DNA of 64,000 nt from positions 1,364,001 to 1,428,000 of the forward strand of contig CBDDKS010000006.1 in NCBI GenBank assembly GCA_965230335.1, read 5' to 3'. The DNA comes from CBDDKS01 sp965230335. Lineage in GTDB: Bacteria > Pseudomonadota > Gammaproteobacteria > Enterobacterales > Kangiellaceae. A model generated the notes under the pieces. The model saw nothing but the letters and a program-made list of their open reading frames with translations, was not told the DNA's origin and did no database searches. The translations under genes and the position numbers were made by a program. Below are positions 25,593 through 34,995 of this stretch, in pieces (within the stretch, counting starts at the first letter, position 1; every line of letters starts with the position of its first letter).

Positions 25593-28259
25593 ATGAGCAA
25601 GCTAACACTGCAAAAGCTCGAAAGCCATTTGCTAAAGACTGCTGATGAAGTGCGCGGCAAAATGGATGCATCCGAGTTTAAAGAATTTATATTCGGTATG
25701 CTCTTTCTCAAACGTATGAACGACCAGTTCGACGAACAACGAGAGCATAAGAAAAAAGAATACGAAAAAATGGGTATGCGTGCCGACTTGATTGAAGCGC
25801 AGCTTGAAAGCCCCGATGAATATGATTTTTTCGTCCCCAAGAAAGCACGTTGGTCTGAGATTAAACACGTTAAAGAAAGCGTCGGTTCGACACTCAATAA
25901 AGCTCTAGCCGCAATTGAGGAAGAACCGAGCAATAACACGGCGCTTGAAGACGTACTTACCAATATCGACTTTAACCGCAAGATAGGTAAAAAGCCGCTC
26001 CCTGATCAGACGTTAATTAATCTTATTACTCACTTTGATAAGCTACGCCTTCGCAATGAAGACTTTGAGTTCCCAGATTTACTTGGGGCTGCTTACGAAT
26101 ACCTAATCAAATTCTTCGCTGATAGTGCAGGTAAAAAAGGCGGGGAATTTTACACGCCTGCCACTGTTGTAAGGTTGCTAGTTCAAATCACTGATCCCCG
26201 CGAACACATGGAAATCTACGATCCTACAGTCGGTTCGGGCGGTATGTTGATCCAGTCTAAGCGCTACGTTGAAGAGACTGGCGGCAACGGTCGAGATTTA
26301 TATTTAGCAGGTCAAGAAGATAACGGCACCACATGGGCGATCTGTAAGATGAATATGATCTTACACGGCGTGAACTCAGGTCATATCCTCCAAGAAGACA
26401 CGATTAAAAATCCTCAGCACCTCGAAAGTGGTGAAATCAAAAAGTTTGACCGTGTATTGGCTAATCCTCCTTTTAGCCAGAACTACTCTAAAACAGATAT
26501 GAAGTTCAAAGAACGCTTTCATACCTTTATGCCTGAATCAGGTAAGAAAGCTGATTTGATGTTTGTTCAGCATATGCTGTCGTCACTGAAAGCAAACGGC
26601 AAATGCGCTGTTGTTATGCCTCATGGCGTTTTATTCAGAAGTGGTGATGAACGCGATTGCCGTAAGAAGTTTATCGAAGAAGGCGTGCTTGAGGCAGTTA
26701 TTGGTCTGCCACAAGGTTTGTTCTACGGCACAGGAATTCCTGCTTGTATCATGGTGCTAAACCGAGAAGGTGCACGCGAGCGTGACGGGGTTTTCTTTAT
26801 CAATGCAGATCGAGAATTCAAAGAAGGCAAAGCACAAAATCACCTTCGTCAGGAAGACATTGAGAAAATCACTTATGTCTACCGTAACAAGCAGAAGGTC
26901 GATAAATACGCTCGCTTTGTATCAAAAACCGATTTAGAAGCGGAAGACTTCAATCTAAATATTCGTCGTTACGTCGATAACTCACCACCCGCCGAGCCGC
27001 ATGATGTTCGTGCGCATATTAAAGGTGGCGTGCCTGTATCTGAAATTGATTCACTGGGTGCTTATTACGAACTCTATCCAGGCATTAAAGAGAGTTTGTT
27101 TGTACCCAGGGCTAATGACAGCAAGTACATGGATTTCGCTGACTCCCTTTTCGTTGAGGGGAAAGCGGAGAAAGACAAAATCAAGCCATTGATCGAAAGT
27201 GCAGAAGCCGTTCAAACAAAGAACAAGCAGTTCTTATTCGCTGTCGAAAAATGGTGGAAGGCAAATCGCTCGGATATAGAATCCTTGCCTGAAAAGAAAA
27301 ACGTCTTTGAAGTCAGGCGTAATAACCTTGATAGCATTTGGCAGGAGCTTAAACCCTTTAATATGCTCACTCTGCATAAAGTGCGCGGAGCATATGCGAC
27401 TTTCCACAACGAGCTTGAAGCCGATTTTAAGTCTGTCTCAGCCAGTGGATGGAACCCCGAACTCATTCCCGAAGAAGACATTATTCAATCGCAGTTCCCT
27501 GAAGTGTTGGAACAGTTAGAAAACGACCGTGCTCGCATAGCTGAGCTTGAAGGTTTGTTCTCTGCTGCTGATGAAGCCCAAAACGAAGAAGAGCACTTTG
27601 AAGAAGACGATGATACAGCGGTGCTTCCTGCTGAAATTGTCAAAGACATCAAGGACAAAGAAAAGGAAGACAAGGCACAAGCTAAAGAATTGCTCACGAC
27701 CGCTAAGACGGTTGTGACTGATCTTGCTAAGCGTTTAACCCTGCCGAAGGGCACTAAAAAGGGCGACCTCACCAAAGGACTTACCCAAAAGGAGTGGAAC
27801 TTTCTTGTGCTTCAGTTAACGCTCGACCTTGTTGAAGGCTTAGATGGTGCAGAAGAACAGCTTGCTTATCTACAAAAAGCCCTCAAGGAAGGCCCTTCAT
27901 TAGTCGCCAAGTTAGACAGCTACCAAACACGACTAGCTAAACATAAAGCTTGTCAGGATGAGTTAAAAGAACTTAAAGCAGGGATCAAGGCGACTGAAGC
28001 GAAAAAAGATCAAATGGTGGAAGCTGCGAGAGCCAAGATCACCGCAGAAGAGGCGAAGGAGCTTATTCTTGAACGCTTCTTGCTTACCTTGCTGACTGAA
28101 TATGATGTGCGCCTAAAGGCATACGTGACTGAGCTTATTAAGGCAGTTGAGAACCTCCATAACAAATATGCAGTAACCGCAGAAACAATTGCCAATGACC
28201 GAGATGAAGCGACTAGGGGTTTAGATGGATTCTTGAAGGAGCTTGGTTATGTGGCATGA
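25593..28259 (+). CDS. hsdM: Type I restriction-modification methyltransferase subunit, long form
   Basis: This is the N6-adenine methyltransferase subunit, which works with HsdS and HsdR. An N-terminal helical domain (LLKTADEVRGKMDASEFKEFIFGMLFLKRM) is followed by the catalytic domain with the SAM motif DPTVGSGGML (near residue 210) and the catalytic NPPF (near 292). At 888 residues it is well above the usual 500 or so. The extra 370 residues are a charged, coiled-coil-rich tail (Glu/Lys/Asp), seen in some type I M subunits. SD-like AGGAT precedes the ATG. The coding DNA is less AT-rich than the microcin-like cluster. Confidence 0.93.
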   Translation: MSKLTLQKLESHLLKTADEVRGKMDASEFKEFIFGMLFLKRMNDQFDEQREHKKKEYEKMGMRADLIEAQLESPDEYDFFVPKKARWSEIKHVKESVGSTLNKALAAIEEEPSNNTALEDVLTNIDFNRKIGKKPLPDQTLINLITHFDKLRLRNEDFEFPDLLGAAYEYLIKFFADSAGKKGGEFYTPATVVRLLVQITDPREHMEIYDPTVGSGGMLIQSKRYVEETGGNGRDLYLAGQEDNGTTWAICKMNMILHGVNSGHILQEDTIKNPQHLESGEIKKFDRVLANPPFSQNYSKTDMKFKERFHTFMPESGKKADLMFVQHMLSSLKANGKCAVVMPHGVLFRSGDERDCRKKFIEEGVLEAVIGLPQGLFYGTGIPACIMVLNREGARERDGVFFINADREFKEGKAQNHLRQEDIEKITYVYRNKQKVDKYARFVSKTDLEAEDFNLNIRRYVDNSPPAEPHDVRAHIKGGVPVSEIDSLGAYYELYPGIKESLFVPRANDSKYMDFADSLFVEGKAEKDKIKPLIESAEAVQTKNKQFLFAVEKWWKANRSDIESLPEKKNVFEVRRNNLDSIWQELKPFNMLTLHKVRGAYATFHNELEADFKSVSASGWNPELIPEEDIIQSQFPEVLEQLENDRARIAELEGLFSAADEAQNEEEHFEEDDDTAVLPAEIVKDIKDKEKEDKAQAKELLTTAKTVVTDLAKRLTLPKGTKKGDLTKGLTQKEWNFLVLQLTLDLVEGLDGAEEQLAYLQKALKEGPSLVAKLDSYQTRLAKHKACQDELKELKAGIKATEAKKDQMVEAARAKITAEEAKELILERFLLTLLTEYDVRLKAYVTELIKAVENLHNKYAVTAETIANDRDEATRGLDGFLKELGYVA

Positions 28260-29487
28260 AGTAAGCATTGGTGATAGTTGCGATATTCTTGATAGCCAAC
28301 GTATTCCCCTTAATGCAGAGGAGCGTTACCTAATCCCCGGTAGTTATCCATACTATGGTGCTAATGGTGTTCAAGGTTATATTGGCAAATATATCTTTGA
28401 TGACAAGCTAATATTAATGGCTGAGGATGGCGGCTATTTCGACGAGTATGATAAGCGTCCTATTGCTTATCAAGTTAGCGGGAAATTTTGGGTAAATAAC
28501 CATGCTCATATACTCAAAGCAAAAGATGGTTTTGATCAGGACTTCGTATTCTATTCCCTAGTACATAAAAACATTATGCCGGTTATTAAAGGCGGCACAC
28601 GTTCAAAACTCAATCAGTCAGAACTAAAAGAGATACTAATAAAAGCCCCTGTTTGTAAAAGTCTTCAGCAGAAAATTTCTCGGATATTAACGAAAACAGA
28701 TGATGCCATTGAAAAAACACAAGCACTCATTGCCAAATACGAAAATATCAAACAAGGCATGATGCAAGACCTTTTCTCTCGTGGTGTCGATGAAAATGGT
28801 CAGCTTCGCCCTTCATACGAAGACGCTCCGCATCTTTACCAAGAAACTGAGCTGGGTTGGATTCCGAATGATTGGGCGGTTGAACGGCTAGATAATTTAG
28901 CTGAAATTGATAGAGGTAAGTTTACACATCGGCCAAGAAATGACCCTCGAATGTACGGAGGTGAATATCCGTTCATACAGACTTCGGATGTGACTGCATC
29001 TAACGGCGGAGAGATTGCCACATTTAATCAAACACTGAGTAAAGCGGGCACAAGGGTTAGTAAAAGTTTTCCTAGAGGCACAATTGCAGTAACTATTGCT
29101 GCAAACATAGCTGATACAGGCTTTTTGGGAAGGGAGATGTATTTTCCTGATAGTGTTGTTGGTGTTCAGGTTTCCGATGCGAATAATCGGCACTTTGTAG
29201 AACTTTGTATCAGGATGAATAAACAGCAATTGGATGCATTAGCACCACAAAGCGCTCAAAAAAACATCAATCTTGAAGATTTGCGTCCGATGCTTGTGCC
29301 TCGACCGTCACCAGATGAACAAAAAGCCATTGCCGATAGATACAGGGCAATTACGTCTAAGATTGAATCAGAAAAATTAGTTTTGGCCAAATTACGCAAA
29401 ACTAAGTTAGGGCTTATGTATGATTTACTCACCGGAACGGTGCGGGTTGCAGAGGACATGGACGAACGTAAGGAAGCGGTAGCATGA
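28249..29487 (+). CDS. hsdS: Type I restriction-modification specificity subunit
   Basis: This 412-residue protein has two target-recognition halves, each ending in a conserved helix: KIDS-like segments SLQQKISRILTKTDDAIEKTQALIAKYENIKQGMMQDLF and SPDEQKAIADRYRAITSKIESEKLVLAKLRKTKLGLMYDLL. The typical ELGWIPNDW linker starts the second half. It sets the DNA sequence read by the complex, which cannot be predicted here. The ATG at 28249 overlaps the hsdM end by 11 bases, with AAGGAGC upstream. Both domains look intact. Confidence 0.92.
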   Translation: MWHEVSIGDSCDILDSQRIPLNAEERYLIPGSYPYYGANGVQGYIGKYIFDDKLILMAEDGGYFDEYDKRPIAYQVSGKFWVNNHAHILKAKDGFDQDFVFYSLVHKNIMPVIKGGTRSKLNQSELKEILIKAPVCKSLQQKISRILTKTDDAIEKTQALIAKYENIKQGMMQDLFSRGVDENGQLRPSYEDAPHLYQETELGWIPNDWAVERLDNLAEIDRGKFTHRPRNDPRMYGGEYPFIQTSDVTASNGGEIATFNQTLSKAGTRVSKSFPRGTIAVTIAANIADTGFLGREMYFPDSVVGVQVSDANNRHFVELCIRMNKQQLDALAPQSAQKNINLEDLRPMLVPRPSPDEQKAIADRYRAITSKIESEKLVLAKLRKTKLGLMYDLLTGTVRVAEDMDERKEAVA

Positions 29488-32400
29488 GTGAGTACAGTTT
29501 TGTAGAAAAGCCCTTTCTTGACCAACTTGCCGCACTTGGTTGGAAGATTATTGACCAAGGCTCGGGTATTCCTTCTGATCCTACCGTTAGCTTGCGTGAA
29601 GATTTTCGGCAGTGGGTGTTGAAAGATGAACTGTTTAAAGCCCTTGATGAAACCAATCAGCTTGATGACTGCTCCTCTTGGCTCACCGATAAACAAAAAG
29701 AAGAAATCTATGATGATTTAACTCGTCAATCAGGGAGTTTGATTGAGGCTAACCAAGCAGTTCAAGAGCTTTTATACAAATACACCGTGGATGAAAATGA
29801 AGTCACAGGTGAGAAAAGCCCAGATGTAAAGATCATCGATTTTAAACATCCTGAAAAGAACCGTTTTGTGGCGATAAATCAGTTTCGTATTGATACGCCA
29901 GGTCGCGTTAAGTCGATGATCATTCCTGATCTTGTGCTTTTTGTGAATGGTTTGCCACTGATTGTGATTGAAGCCAAAGATGGCAACGCCTTTACCGCTA
30001 ACCCTATGAATGAAGCGCGTACTCAGCTTTGGCGATACAGTAACCAACGTGAAGAAACAAAAGCCGCTGGTCTAAAAGAAGGTGAAGAAGGCTTATTCCA
30101 CTTCAATCAATTTGTGATTGCCACAACGGGTGAAGAGGCTGAATTTGGTTCGATTACTTCACTGGATGAAAAGTATTTTTACGCTTGGAAAAGCATCTAT
30201 CCCGAAGAGAATGCTGTTTATAGTCCGCCACTAGGGAAAGAGCGTCAGCAGGAAGTACTGATTCAAGGCATGCTTGCGAAGGCTTCGCTGCTAGATATTG
30301 TCCATAACTTCATCCTCTTTATGCAGGTTGGTGGCAACACCATAAAGGTCGTTCCGCGCTATCAACAATACCGTGCCGTAGGGAAAATTATTCGTCGCTT
30401 GCAAACAGGTGTAACCGCTGACGAGCGTTCTGGTGTGGTCTGGCATACACAGGGTTCAGGTAAGTCTCTGACCATGGTGTTCTTAATCCGAAAGTTACGC
30501 CATACGCACGATCTTAAAGACCTGAAAGTTCTAATGGTCAATGACCGTACCGACTTGGAAGATCAGCTTGGTGAAACGGCCTCTTTAACGGGTGAAAAAG
30601 TTTACTTCGTCAATAGTAGCCAAGACCTGAAAGAAGACCTCAAGGGTGATCAGTCCACCCTGCACATGGTGATGATCCATAAGTTTATGGAGCGTGAGAC
30701 TGGCATACCTGACTACGTAGAAAAAGTGCTTGCTGGCGAAGCGGTTCCTCAGTTCAAGCATTTTGGGGTAGTGAATGAATCTGATCGTGTTTTAATTTTG
30801 ATTGATGAGGCACACCGTACTCAATCAAGTGACTTAGGTAATAACCTGTTTGAAGCGTTCCCCAATGCTAGCCGTATCGCCTTTACGGGTACACCGCTCA
30901 TTACAGAGCGCCACAAGGAAAAAACCATTGAGCGCTTTGGTGGCCGTTATCTTGATGAGTACAAGCTAAAAGACGCCGAGGCCGATGGTGCAACCGTTAA
31001 AATACTCTATGAAGGTAAAACTGCCGACACTGCAATAAAAGCCAAGCATGAGTTTGATCGTAAGTTTGATGACCTTTTCAAGGATCGCTCGCCAGAAGAA
31101 CTCGATGCTATCAAAAAGCGATATGGTGCTATTGGCGATATTTTCGAAGCTGAAAATAGAATTCAGGAAATCTGCGACGATCTTATTGAGCACTACGCTA
31201 CGAAAATCCTGCCTAATGGCTTTAAAGCACAGATAGTCTGTCATTCAAAAAATGCCGCTGTCACGTATGAGCAATGTCTCAATAAATCTATTCCTGCGTA
31301 TATCGAGAAATTAAAAGATAGCGATGGTAATCAAGCCATCATTGAAGCGCTTGAGTTTCTGACTACTGCCGTTGTCGTTTCAGGTGATGGTACAAATGAA
31401 AAAGCTGTTATTACTGAAGCTCGCAAAAAAGCGAAAGAGTTAAATGCCGTCGAAAGCTTTAAGAAGAAATATAACTACGATAAGCCAGAGACTGCTGTTG
31501 GCATTCTGATTGTATGTGACATGCTCTTAACGGGTTTTGATGCCCCTATTGAGCAGGTGATGTATATCGACAAGAAAATAACCGAGCATAACCTGCTTCA
31601 GGCAATTGCACGGGTCAATCGAGTATATCCTGATAAGCCGTGCGGCTATATCGTCGATTATGTTGGCTTATCGAGCAATCTTAAAGACGCACTTTCAATT
31701 TATTCCTCTGAAGAGCAACAAGAAATATTAGATGCCTTCAAGGGCGTAGAGGCAGAAGAGCCCATTTTACGTGATCGCTACAACAGGCTAATCCAGCTAT
31801 TTGAAGACGCTGGCGTTAAGCAGATTAAGCGGTTCGTAGAGCAGAATATCAAAGATGCAAAAGATGAATACGAGGTGCTAGAGCAGGCACTTGATGCGCT
31901 TGAAGATATCAAGTTACGTGAGACGTTCAATGTCTATATGAAGAAGTTTTTGGGTAGCTTGGATATTGTCATGCCTAATCCCTTGGGCAAGCCGTTCTCA
32001 ATCCCTGCAAAACGCTTTGGCTACATCCATGCAAAAGCTAAACAGCGCTTTAAGGATGACAGTATTACGATTGCGGGTGCTGGTGCAAAAGTCAGAAAGC
32101 TTATTGATGAGCATCTAATAGGGCTTGGGATCAATCCGAAGATTCCTCCAACTGAGTTGTTGTCAGATACCTTTATTGTTGAGCTAGATAACAATAAATC
32201 GCAGAAATCAAAAGCCTCTGAAATGGAGCATGCAATTCGTAAGCACTGCAAAATCCATTTTGAGGAAGACCCCGAATTTTATAAATCTCTTAGTGAAAAG
32301 CTTGATAGTGCTATCCAGAAGCACAAAGAAAACTGGGATCAGCTTTGCCTTGAGTTACTGGAAATAAGAGAAAAGGCCAGTGAAGGCCGAACCGAAACTG

Positions 32401-32723
32401 TTGAGGGGCTAACGGCAGAAGAAACGCCTTTCTTTGATTTGGCACGAGCAATTGCATTTAATGGTTCGGAACCATCAGCCGAAGATGTTGAAGGATTGAA
32501 GTCTTGTGTCTCCAATATGTTTGAGGAATTCCACAATACTATTGATATTGTGAATTTCTGGAAGAATGACCATGAAATCAAAAAACTGAGAAGTACGCTC
32601 ACGCGGCATATTTTACTTTCAAATGTTGATCCAGCAATTGATGCCCGTGAAAAGATTGTGTCGGAAGTGATGTCGCTTGCCAAAGTCAGGCATGAGCAAA
32701 TCCTTAATGGTAAGGAGGACTAA
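29484..32723 (+). CDS. hsdR: Type I restriction endonuclease subunit
   Basis: The protein has 1079 residues. The N-terminal nuclease domain has the PD-(D/E)xK core PDLVLFVNGLPLIVIEAKDG. The translocase domain has Walker A HTQGSGKSLTMVF, LMVNDRTDLEDQL, the DEAH box LIDEAHRTQ, FTGTPLI and motif VI-like QAIARVNRVYPDK, with a helical C-terminus that contacts the methylase. All catalytic motifs are present, so the system looks functional. ATGA overlaps the hsdS stop. The subunit pulls DNA and cuts unmodified sites at a distance. Confidence 0.94.
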   Translation: MSEYSFVEKPFLDQLAALGWKIIDQGSGIPSDPTVSLREDFRQWVLKDELFKALDETNQLDDCSSWLTDKQKEEIYDDLTRQSGSLIEANQAVQELLYKYTVDENEVTGEKSPDVKIIDFKHPEKNRFVAINQFRIDTPGRVKSMIIPDLVLFVNGLPLIVIEAKDGNAFTANPMNEARTQLWRYSNQREETKAAGLKEGEEGLFHFNQFVIATTGEEAEFGSITSLDEKYFYAWKSIYPEENAVYSPPLGKERQQEVLIQGMLAKASLLDIVHNFILFMQVGGNTIKVVPRYQQYRAVGKIIRRLQTGVTADERSGVVWHTQGSGKSLTMVFLIRKLRHTHDLKDLKVLMVNDRTDLEDQLGETASLTGEKVYFVNSSQDLKEDLKGDQSTLHMVMIHKFMERETGIPDYVEKVLAGEAVPQFKHFGVVNESDRVLILIDEAHRTQSSDLGNNLFEAFPNASRIAFTGTPLITERHKEKTIERFGGRYLDEYKLKDAEADGATVKILYEGKTADTAIKAKHEFDRKFDDLFKDRSPEELDAIKKRYGAIGDIFEAENRIQEICDDLIEHYATKILPNGFKAQIVCHSKNAAVTYEQCLNKSIPAYIEKLKDSDGNQAIIEALEFLTTAVVVSGDGTNEKAVITEARKKAKELNAVESFKKKYNYDKPETAVGILIVCDMLLTGFDAPIEQVMYIDKKITEHNLLQAIARVNRVYPDKPCGYIVDYVGLSSNLKDALSIYSSEEQQEILDAFKGVEAEEPILRDRYNRLIQLFEDAGVKQIKRFVEQNIKDAKDEYEVLEQALDALEDIKLRETFNVYMKKFLGSLDIVMPNPLGKPFSIPAKRFGYIHAKAKQRFKDDSITIAGAGAKVRKLIDEHLIGLGINPKIPPTELLSDTFIVELDNNKSQKSKASEMEHAIRKHCKIHFEEDPEFYKSLSEKLDSAIQKHKENWDQLCLELLEIREKASEGRTETVEGLTAEETPFFDLARAIAFNGSEPSAEDVEGLKSCVSNMFEEFHNTIDIVNFWKNDHEIKKLRSTLTRHILLSNVDPAIDAREKIVSEVMSLAKVRHEQILNGKED

Positions 32724-33448
32724 TGAATCACCAAGTCCAAGATATTGAGTTTACCTACTCAAAGAGTAAAAGGCGCACAGCTAGTTTATTCGTTGAGCGT
32801 GATGGCTCTATATCACTAATCGTTCCTGAAGAGCTTGAGCTTCCTGAGATAGAGCAGATCGTTGAGAAGAAACAGGCTTGGATTTACAAAAGCCTAGCTG
32901 AATGGAAAGACCTTAATGCTTCCAAAGTAGATAGAGAGTTTGTCTCTGGTGAAACCTTCTTGTATCTCGGAAGAAGCTACAAGCTCCGAGTGAGCAGCGA
33001 CCTTAAATCTGACCTGGTACTCAAGGATGGTCACTTTTTGATTAAAGAGGGGAAGCTTTCTAATTGTGCTGAAGCTTTTAAGGTTTATTACCGAGAGAAA
33101 GGGCTAGAAAAAGTACTCAAGCGCATCAATTACTATCAAGGCAAAGTCGGCGTTAAAGCCAATGAAGTCAGAGTAAGAGAATTAGGCAATAGATGGGCGT
33201 CATGCACCCCCGAAGGTAATTTGAACTTCCATTGGAAGTGCGTAATGGCACCTTTATCGATTTTGGATTACATAGTCGTTCATGAACTCTGCCATTTGCA
33301 CCACGCCAATCATACCGATGCTTTTTGGAATGAGGTGGATAAGGTACTGCCGGATTATAAAAAGCGTTATGAGTGGCTTAAACACAATGGTGCAGGTTTG
33401 GATATTAATAATTCTCATGTTATAAAAACTTCAACTCTTAAAGTTTAG
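32723..33448 (+). CDS. YgjP-like (M48/DUF45) zinc metallopeptidase of the hsd operon
   Basis: This 241-residue protein has the YgjP-like metallopeptidase signature: RVRELGNRWASCTPEGNLNFHWKCVMAPLSILDYIVVHELCHLHHANHTDAFW, with zinc site HELCH and a third His downstream. Its ATG overlaps the hsdR stop, with AGGAGG just before it, so it is the fourth gene of the operon. YgjP-like genes are repeatedly found behind type I R genes. A protease role in controlling the restriction complex is possible but not established. Confidence 0.85.
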   Translation: MNHQVQDIEFTYSKSKRRTASLFVERDGSISLIVPEELELPEIEQIVEKKQAWIYKSLAEWKDLNASKVDREFVSGETFLYLGRSYKLRVSSDLKSDLVLKDGHFLIKEGKLSNCAEAFKVYYREKGLEKVLKRINYYQGKVGVKANEVRVRELGNRWASCTPEGNLNFHWKCVMAPLSILDYIVVHELCHLHHANHTDAFWNEVDKVLPDYKKRYEWLKHNGAGLDINNSHVIKTSTLKV

Positions 33449-33462
33449 ATTTGATAAATTAT

Positions 33463-34692
33463 TTAAGCTTTTCCAAAAACACCGGCTACCACATTAGTAT
33501 TAAAGACTTCAGCTTTTAAAAAGTCTAGATAATCTGCCCATGATTGCATCATTTCGGTACGTTGCTTTAAATAACTGGTACGATTGTAAGCACGCCCGTT
33601 AGTATCTTTAACAGTATGAGCCAGTTGACACTCGATCCAATCTATTCGATATTCTAAAATTTCATCCAATAAAGTACGTGCCATAGCCCTAAAGCCATGA
33701 GGTGTCATGGTTTCGTTATCATAACCCATTGTCCGTAAGGCAACTCGTACACCATTTTCTGATAATGGACGATTTCTACCACGAGCACCAGGAAAAACGT
33801 ATTTGCCATTAATAGTATGAGGATGAAGTTTATTAAGAATATCCATAGCTTGGTGACATAAAGGAATAACGTGTGGTTCTTTCATTTTCATTTTTTCAGC
33901 AGGAATTTCAATACGCTTTAAATCAAAATTAACTTCTGACCATTCAAGGTGGCGTAACTCACCAGGGCGACAAAACAATAAAGGAGATAGTTTTAATGCT
34001 GATTTTACAACGATAGAACCTTCATAATTATCTATAGCAACCATAAGCTTTCCAGCTTCTCTGGGCGTTGTAATGGCCGCTAAATGTTTTGTTTTGGGGA
34101 TCTGTAAAGCATTTTTTAAATCAACACTGGGATCGCGTTGAGCCAAGCCACAAGAAATAGCATATCTAAATATTTGTCCAGCTAATTGTTTGGCTCTATG
34201 AGCCGTATCAATGGTACCTCGGCTTTCAATACGTCTTAATGCAGCTAAAAGTTCAGGTGCAGAAACTTTGGCAATATGGATGGAACCAATAAAAGGAAAT
34301 AGATATTGTTCAATAATACGCCATGTGCGATTACAGTTTCCTTTTGACCAGGTCGACTTTCTGTTTTCAAACCATTCTGTGGCAATATTTTTAAAGCTTT
34401 GTTCTTGAACATGAATAGCGTTGAGTTTTTCAATTCTTTTTATATCACCAGGATCTTGATGTTCCTTTAACAAAGCGCGGGCCTTATCTACCTGTGCACG
34501 AGCATCCAATAGCGATACTTCAGGGTAAACACCTATTGCTAAAGTTTTTTGTTTACCTGCAAAACGATAGGCCAATCGCCAATATTTTTGTCCTTTGGTT
34601 GTAATTTGTAAAAACAAACCTTTGCCATCACTAAGCTTGTAGACTCTACCTCTAGGTTTCGCATTTTTTACTTGTAAATTGGTTAAAGTCAT
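33463..34692 (-). CDS. int: P4-type tyrosine integrase of the island
   Basis: This 409-residue protein has an N-terminal arm-DNA-binding domain of the P4/DUF4102 type (LTNLQVKNAKPRGRVYKLSDGKGLFLQI), a core-binding domain, and the catalytic domain with Arg in CRPGELRHLEW, HGFRAMARTLL (HxxR), His in CQLAHTV and Tyr in the AYNRTSYL region. P4-type integrases insert elements at tRNA 3' ends. Here the gene starts about 200 bp from the tRNA-Leu 3' end, pointing inward, and both att copies are visible. It looks intact and could excise the island. Confidence 0.93.
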   Translation of the reverse strand: MTLTNLQVKNAKPRGRVYKLSDGKGLFLQITTKGQKYWRLAYRFAGKQKTLAIGVYPEVSLLDARAQVDKARALLKEHQDPGDIKRIEKLNAIHVQEQSFKNIATEWFENRKSTWSKGNCNRTWRIIEQYLFPFIGSIHIAKVSAPELLAALRRIESRGTIDTAHRAKQLAGQIFRYAISCGLAQRDPSVDLKNALQIPKTKHLAAITTPREAGKLMVAIDNYEGSIVVKSALKLSPLLFCRPGELRHLEWSEVNFDLKRIEIPAEKMKMKEPHVIPLCHQAMDILNKLHPHTINGKYVFPGARGRNRPLSENGVRVALRTMGYDNETMTPHGFRAMARTLLDEILEYRIDWIECQLAHTVKDTNGRAYNRTSYLKQRTEMMQSWADYLDFLKAEVFNTNVVAGVFGKA

Positions 34693-34755
34693 AGTGTTCT
34701 ATTATTCATTAACTGAATTAAAAGTGTTGGTATCTGTGATTTGGACTGACAGCAT

Positions 34756-34776
34756 ATACCAACAAATGTACCAACA
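34756..34776. repeat. 21-bp repeat, right end (probable integrase arm site)
   Basis: This is identical and in the same orientation to 13936-13956. It lies between the integrase start and attR, and is followed at about 34789 by an inverted half-unit TGTTGGTAT. It probably binds the integrase N-terminal domain. Confidence 0.6.
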
Positions 34777-34885
34777 TCAAATCAGGATGTGTTGGTATTT
34801 AATAGAACTTATTTGGATAATAAAAAAATAGAAAGTCTAATTAAATCAAAGACTTTGGGATGTTTTAGGATGCTTTAGAACAAAG

Positions 34886-34902
34886 CGTTGGTGCCGAAGG
34901 CC
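34886..34902. repeat. attR: right copy of the 17-bp att core, within tRNA-Leu
   Basis: CGTTGGTGCCGAAGGCC covers the CCA end, the acceptor strand and the edge of the T-arm of tRNA-Leu. It is identical to 13857-13873. Because the core includes the whole 3' acceptor strand, the tRNA stays intact after integration. Confidence 0.85.
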
Positions 34903-34975
34903 GGACTTGAACCGGCACGACCATAAGGTCACTACCCCCTCAAGATAGCGTGTCTACCAATTCCACCACTTCGGC
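34889..34975 (-). tRNA. tRNA-Leu (anticodon GAG)
   Basis: This is an 87-base class II tRNA with encoded CCA. The acceptor GCCGAAG pairs with CTTCGGC, the D-loop has GGTAGAC, and the anticodon stem CTATC/GGTAG encloses the loop TTGAGGG with anticodon GAG. A variable arm follows, then the T-arm GCCGG-TTCAAGT-CCGGC. It decodes CUC/CUU. It sits 20 bp downstream of secG, as E. coli leuU does, and is the island's insertion site. Confidence 0.96.
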
Positions 34976-34995
34976 ATGTAACACTTAACAATTAC

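Larger units (their letters stand above)
13857..34902. mobile_element. 21-kb integrative genomic island at tRNA-Leu(GAG)
   Basis: Identical 17-bp repeats bound the island. A P4-type integrase lies next to the tRNA 3' end, and a 21-bp repeat lies inside each end. The cargo has three parts: a very AT-rich microcin C-like cluster (14108-19330), a block with a second recombinase, XRE and AlpA regulators and two conserved unknown genes (19975-25363), and a less AT-rich type I restriction-modification operon (25593-33448). No conjugation genes are present, so any transfer would need help from another element. Confidence 0.85.

Noticed and set aside
27001..28195. Several antisense frames inside hsdM
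   Set aside because: Ser/Arg-rich products typical of antisense to Glu/Lys-rich coding; hsdM is continuous.
25593..33448. Whether the island's RM operon is a BREX, DISARM or other newer defence system
   Set aside because: The genes are an ordinary type I hsdM-hsdS-hsdR set with all catalytic motifs; only the YgjP-like gene is extra.
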